From Chloroflexota bacterium (GTDB taxonomy: Bacteria > Chloroflexota > Dehalococcoidia > UBA2247 > RBG-13-53-26), in the NCBI GenBank assembly GCA_003650185.1, contig QMOF01000089.1:1-8456 (forward strand): a stretch of 8,456 nucleotides of DNA, read 5' to 3'. The position numbers and the translations under genes were made by a program. Shown piece by piece: positions 5,672 through 8,456 of the stretch (the first letter of the stretch is position 1; the number at the start of each line of letters is the position of its first letter). The notes beneath the pieces were generated by a model. The model had not been told where the DNA came from and did not search any database. It saw only the letters and a list, made by a program, of their open reading frames with translations.

Positions 5672-6883
5672 CTAGCTCACTGTAACATAACGAAAGATTT
5701 CCTTCAAGCCAGGTCTCTTCCCATACATCAAGAGATATGCCCGGAATATCTTGGCAGCGGCCCACATGGTCAGGACAACTGCTGCTACCATGACAGCAAG
5801 ACTCAGTGCCAGCTCCCAGCCGGGTACCGTCTCGTTGGCAAGCCTCATCATGGCCAGGGTCGGGGCTGTAATGGGGAAGAAAGTCAGTGCCCTGGAGACA
5901 GCGCCTTCGGTGTTGGTGACTATCAGCGAGCTCAGTACCATCGGCAGCACCGCGGGCATGATGACAATGGCTGACCAGCTCTGCGCCTCCCTGGCGTTAG
6001 AGCTGACAGCGCCCACCCCAGCATACAGGGCGGCAAACAGGAGATATCCCAGAGAGAAGTAGAGCACCCCCCACCCCAGCAGGCCCCACGAAATGGAGAC
6101 GCCGCTGAACGCGGGTATGTTTGCTGAGGCTACCTGGGAGAAGACCCGAACAGTCAGCAGCCAGACGGCAATCTGGAGCAGGCCAGCAGCGCCGAGGCCC
6201 AGTACCTTTCCCGCCAGCAGTTGCCTCGGCGAGACCGAGGACAGGATGATCTCTATGACCCGGTTCTCTTTTTCTTCGGTAACGCTTTGGAGCAGGGAGC
6301 CGGCCGAGAAGACGAGGGCAAAGTAGAATATGAAGGCAAAGGCGATCGGCACCAGGAAGGCGGCCACCTCCTTCTGCGCCGGGCTGATCTCGCCGCTTTC
6401 ATCCAGCTTGAAAGAGAACAGGGAGAGTGGGTGCTGCGTCCGCTCCAGCACCTCGGAGCTGACCTGCTCCGAAAGCATGTTGGAGCGGAGAAACGCCGCC
6501 ATTGCATTGATGGTCCTGGAAGGCACCTCCACCTCGGTCTCCGTGGTGTACCGGGTGATGGCTCCACTGGAGATGTAGTCCGTAGGAATGACAAAGTACT
6601 CCTCGATATCTTCAGCCAGCAAGGCATCCCTGGCCTTGTCCTCATCCGGGTAGGGGACAAGAAGGATATCGGACTGGCTGGTGTAATCGTCGAACTCTCC
6701 GGTGTGGTCGACATAGCCTATTTCGACCTCTTCTGTGCCGGGCTGTGACCGCTGTTGCACTCCCTGGTATATGCTGTAACCAAGTACGAGCAACAGAGGC
6801 AAGGCCATGGTCAGCAGTATGAACGACCTGGTCCTGATAGTCTGCCTGAACTCATGCCTCAGGATGGTCAGGGTCTTCTTCAC
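5672..6883 (-). CDS. ABC-2 type exporter permease (NatB-like)
   Basis: The protein has 403 aa. The start is GTG 6883, which overlaps the ATPase stop by 4 nt (GTGA) and has AAGGA just upstream. A basic start (MKKTLTILRHEFRQTIRTRSF) leads to membrane segment 1 (about 20-42). A long outside domain (43-172) follows, then five further segments at about 174-199, 222-246, 264-291, 303-323 and 355-379. The cytoplasmic motif EEKENRVIEIILSSVSP (203-219) after segment 2 is typical of NatB-like ABC-2 permeases. With the ATPase it should form an exporter for sodium, a drug, peptide or lipid; the sequence does not tell which. The 2-nt gap to ftsA makes the three genes one transcription unit. Confidence 0.9.
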   Translation of the reverse strand: MKKTLTILRHEFRQTIRTRSFILLTMALPLLLVLGYSIYQGVQQRSQPGTEEVEIGYVDHTGEFDDYTSQSDILLVPYPDEDKARDALLAEDIEEYFVIPTDYISSGAITRYTTETEVEVPSRTINAMAAFLRSNMLSEQVSSEVLERTQHPLSLFSFKLDESGEISPAQKEVAAFLVPIAFAFIFYFALVFSAGSLLQSVTEEKENRVIEIILSSVSPRQLLAGKVLGLGAAGLLQIAVWLLTVRVFSQVASANIPAFSGVSISWGLLGWGVLYFSLGYLLFAALYAGVGAVSSNAREAQSWSAIVIMPAVLPMVLSSLIVTNTEGAVSRALTFFPITAPTLAMMRLANETVPGWELALSLAVMVAAVVLTMWAAAKIFRAYLLMYGKRPGLKEIFRYVTVS

Positions 6884-7779
6884 TGTCTTTCCTTCACCAC
6901 CTGGATGAATATCTCATTCAAGGATGGTGTGGAGACCTCGAACCGGTGGATGGTTATGCCTTTCTCCACCAGCGCTGACAGTATCTCCTGAGGCAAGACC
7001 TGGCTGTCCAGGAAAAGCTCCACATACCTGCCGTGGTTCTTGCTTCCCACCACCCCCCGGGGCGCCTCTTCGAAGCGGTCGCACTCCAGGAAGACCGAGT
7101 TGTTCCTGTACCTGGCCTTGATGTCAGTCAGGCGGCCGTAGAGTACCGCCTCACCCTTGTGTATCATCAGCACCCTGTCGCACAGCTCCTCAACCTGGTT
7201 CATCACGTGGCTGCTCAAGATGATGGACTTGCCCTGGGTGCGCAGTTCCGAGACCAGCTCCTTCAGCAGCTCGGTGTTGACCGGATCGAGGCCAGAGAAC
7301 GGCTCGTCGAGCACCACCAGCTCGGGGTCATGCAAGATTGTAGCGATGAACTGGACTATCTGCCCCATTCCCCGGCTCAGCTCCTCCGTTTTCTTGCCCT
7401 TGTGCTGCGCCATACCCACCCGCTCCAGCAGCGCCGCGGCCCTCTCCTGTGCCCGGACGGTGTCCATGTTCTTCAATGCCGCCAGGTAAGCCAACGATTG
7501 AGATACGGTGATCTTGCGGTATAGCCCTCTCTCCTCCGGTAGATAGCCTATCCGGTTCTTGGCCTCCTCGTTCAGGGGCCGTCCCAGGACCTTTATCTCG
7601 CCTGCATCCGGCTTGATGATGTCCATCAGCATCCTGATGGTGGTCGTCTTTCCGGCGCCGTTGGGACCGACCATGCCGAGTATCTCGCCCCGCTCCACGT
7701 TAAAGGAGATGTCATTGACCACCTTGACGCCCTTGAAGGACTTGTTGACCTTCGAGACCTCGACGGTGTTCACGTCCAA
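6880..7779 (-). CDS. ABC exporter ATP-binding protein (NatA-like)
   Basis: This protein (299 aa) supplies ATP energy to the adjacent permease. Walker A GPNGAGKTT is at 38-46, the Q-loop region YLPEERGLY at 79-87 (E in the usual Q place, as I recall is common in this subfamily), signature LSRGMGQ at 134-140, Walker B LVVLDEP at 154-160, D-loop SGLD at 162-165 and switch His191. The C-terminal 80 residues form the accessory domain of NatA-type ATPases (DUF4162-like). The start is most likely TTG 7779, with AGAGG five bases upstream; a GTG six bases downstream at 7773 is an alternative with wider spacing. It is the first gene of the operon. Confidence 0.93.
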   Translation of the reverse strand: MDVNTVEVSKVNKSFKGVKVVNDISFNVERGEILGMVGPNGAGKTTTIRMLMDIIKPDAGEIKVLGRPLNEEAKNRIGYLPEERGLYRKITVSQSLAYLAALKNMDTVRAQERAAALLERVGMAQHKGKKTEELSRGMGQIVQFIATILHDPELVVLDEPFSGLDPVNTELLKELVSELRTQGKSIILSSHVMNQVEELCDRVLMIHKGEAVLYGRLTDIKARYRNNSVFLECDRFEEAPRGVVGSKNHGRYVELFLDSQVLPQEILSALVEKGITIHRFEVSTPSLNEIFIQVVKERQ

Positions 7780-7956
7780 TCAGTCCTCTTCGCCCCGGTG
7801 GCGACTGCTCGGTGGCAACATCTGCCGGGGGTTCTGCTGCGGTGAGGCTGGCATGTCCCAGGGTGAACTGGTTCTCCAGGCATTGGGCATTGCTGGCTAT
7901 CGCCGTGTGAGAGATTCTCTTCAGGATAAACACGAGCCACAGGGGCACCCAGCCCT

Positions 7957-7965
7957 ATTATAGCA
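7957..7965 (-). promoter_or_regulatory. Extended -10 promoter candidate for the ABC-ftsA operon
   Basis: On the minus strand the sequence reads TGCTATAAT, a perfect -10 box with the TGn extension. No good -35 lies 16-18 bp upstream, which is acceptable for an extended -10 promoter. Transcription would begin near 7950 and leave a leader of about 170 nt before the TTG at 7779. The leader has no clear attenuator or riboswitch that I can recognise. Confidence 0.55.
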
Positions 7966-8344
7966 CTGGACAGAGTCTTTCGAGGGAACGTGGTCTGCAC
8001 GCGGCTCAGGGGTGGCAGTGGTGGGGGCGGAGGTCGTGGGCAGAGCAGGAAACAAGTACTCCGGCGTGAGGCGACGATAGGTGTCGAGAAGCCACTTATT
8101 GTCCCTCGTTACCGTCCGGAGCGGAAAGCCGTCGGGTCGGGGGAGGCCATCCGACACCCAAGCAAGGACTCGGTTACAGCGCAGCACTCCAACCCGTATT
8201 CTGATAGCAATGGTACCCCGGAACACGCCGCCTCCGGGGTTGGTCTCTGTTGCTGGCATTCGGGTGCCCTCGGCCAGAGCGCAAAGCTGTTGTTTGTGGA
8301 TGCTACCCTTCTCCTGCTAGCGCGGGAGTGGTTGGGGGTGGGGC
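7966..8344. other. Intergenic region with overlapping open frames, no firm gene
   Basis: About 380 bp lies between the operon promoter and the end of the gene at the right edge. A minus-strand frame (8259-7921, 112 aa) has GAGGG seven bases before its ATG and a protein-like middle (RDNKWLLDTYRRLTPEYLF) followed by a Pro/Thr-rich part. However, it runs across the operon promoter and a plus-strand frame of similar length overlaps it, so I do not call it. A perfect 8-bp inverted repeat (ACCCCGGA 8215-8222, TCCGGGGT 8233-8240) is present, without a T run. Confidence 0.45.
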
Positions 8345-8456
8345 TCACCGCTCTGATTTCTGAGTTGACTGCATGGCCCACAGCGGGAGCTGCGCCGCGG
8401 TGATGATTTGACGCATTTCCTGGGGGGAGAGCCCGAAGACACTGGCCAGGTTTCGG
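8345..8456 (-). CDS. C-terminal end of an unidentified protein (partial)
   Basis: A minus-strand frame enters from the right edge (first complete codon at 8455) and ends at TGA 8347-8345, giving the last 36 residues. These begin RNLASVFGLSPQEMRQIIT and end MQSTQKSER. The composition, with a predicted helix (SPQEMRQIITAAQL) and a polar tail, is protein-like and unlike the nearby chance frames. The visible part is too short to name a family. The gene reads in the same direction as the ABC-ftsA operon and lies upstream of it; no clear terminator separates them. Confidence 0.55.
   Translation of the reverse strand, partial: RNLASVFGLSPQEMRQIITAAQLPLWAMQSTQKSER

Noticed and set aside
7712..7948. 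Minus-strand 78-codon frame with a hydrophobic start in the operon leader
   Set aside because: It begins with GTG almost at the predicted transcript start, has no ribosome site and runs into the ATPase gene in another frame.
7990..8403. Plus-strand 137-codon frame
   Set aside because: It starts with low-complexity glycine and has no ribosome site, and its end overlaps the more convincing partial gene on the other strand.

Overview
The window is GC-rich and carries six complete or near-complete protein genes, one partial gene and two tRNA genes. It looks like a bacterial chromosome. Shine-Dalgarno sites are strong (one is GGAGGTGA), GTG and TTG starts occur, and promoters are of the sigma-70 type. 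The FtsA protein, the tRNAs with encoded CCA, the SipW-type secreted protein and the small Cys/His/Trp zinc-ribbon protein remind me of Dehalococcoidia and related Chloroflexota. That placement rests on recall, not on a search.

Left part (1-1872): an insertion-sequence-like end repeat (79-103) is followed by a minus-strand gene (234-1340). This gene encodes a secreted or surface protein: a SipW/TasA-like signal and beta domain joined to a C-terminal domain that reads as a caspase-like cysteine peptidase (His241/Cys307). A gene-poor stretch follows, with divergent promoters for this gene and for the next gene to the right.

Middle (1873-4150): a plus-strand zinc-ribbon plus RDD membrane protein ends in a strong hairpin terminator, shared with a convergent minus-strand pair of small genes (a 118-aa double zinc-ribbon protein and an 83-aa unknown). 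From 3290 to 4150 there is no credible gene. This stretch holds a long inverted repeat (3387-3424), a five-unit array of 11-bp repeats in exact phase (3537-3591) and a second copy of the 25-bp end repeat (4052-4076). Together these look like the eroded ends of an insertion sequence.

Right part (4092-8456): a good promoter drives tRNA-Gly(GCC) and tRNA-Leu(CAA). Convergent to them is a tightly packed minus-strand operon: ABC exporter ATPase (TTG start), ABC-2 permease (GTG start, 4-nt overlap) and the cell-division actin homologue FtsA (2-nt gap). An extended -10 promoter about 180 bp upstream of the ATPase probably drives it. The right edge holds the last 36 codons of an unidentified minus-strand gene. 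The points most worth a second look are the secreted caspase-like fusion, the 11-bp phased array with IS-like ends, and the translational coupling of ftsA to an ABC exporter.
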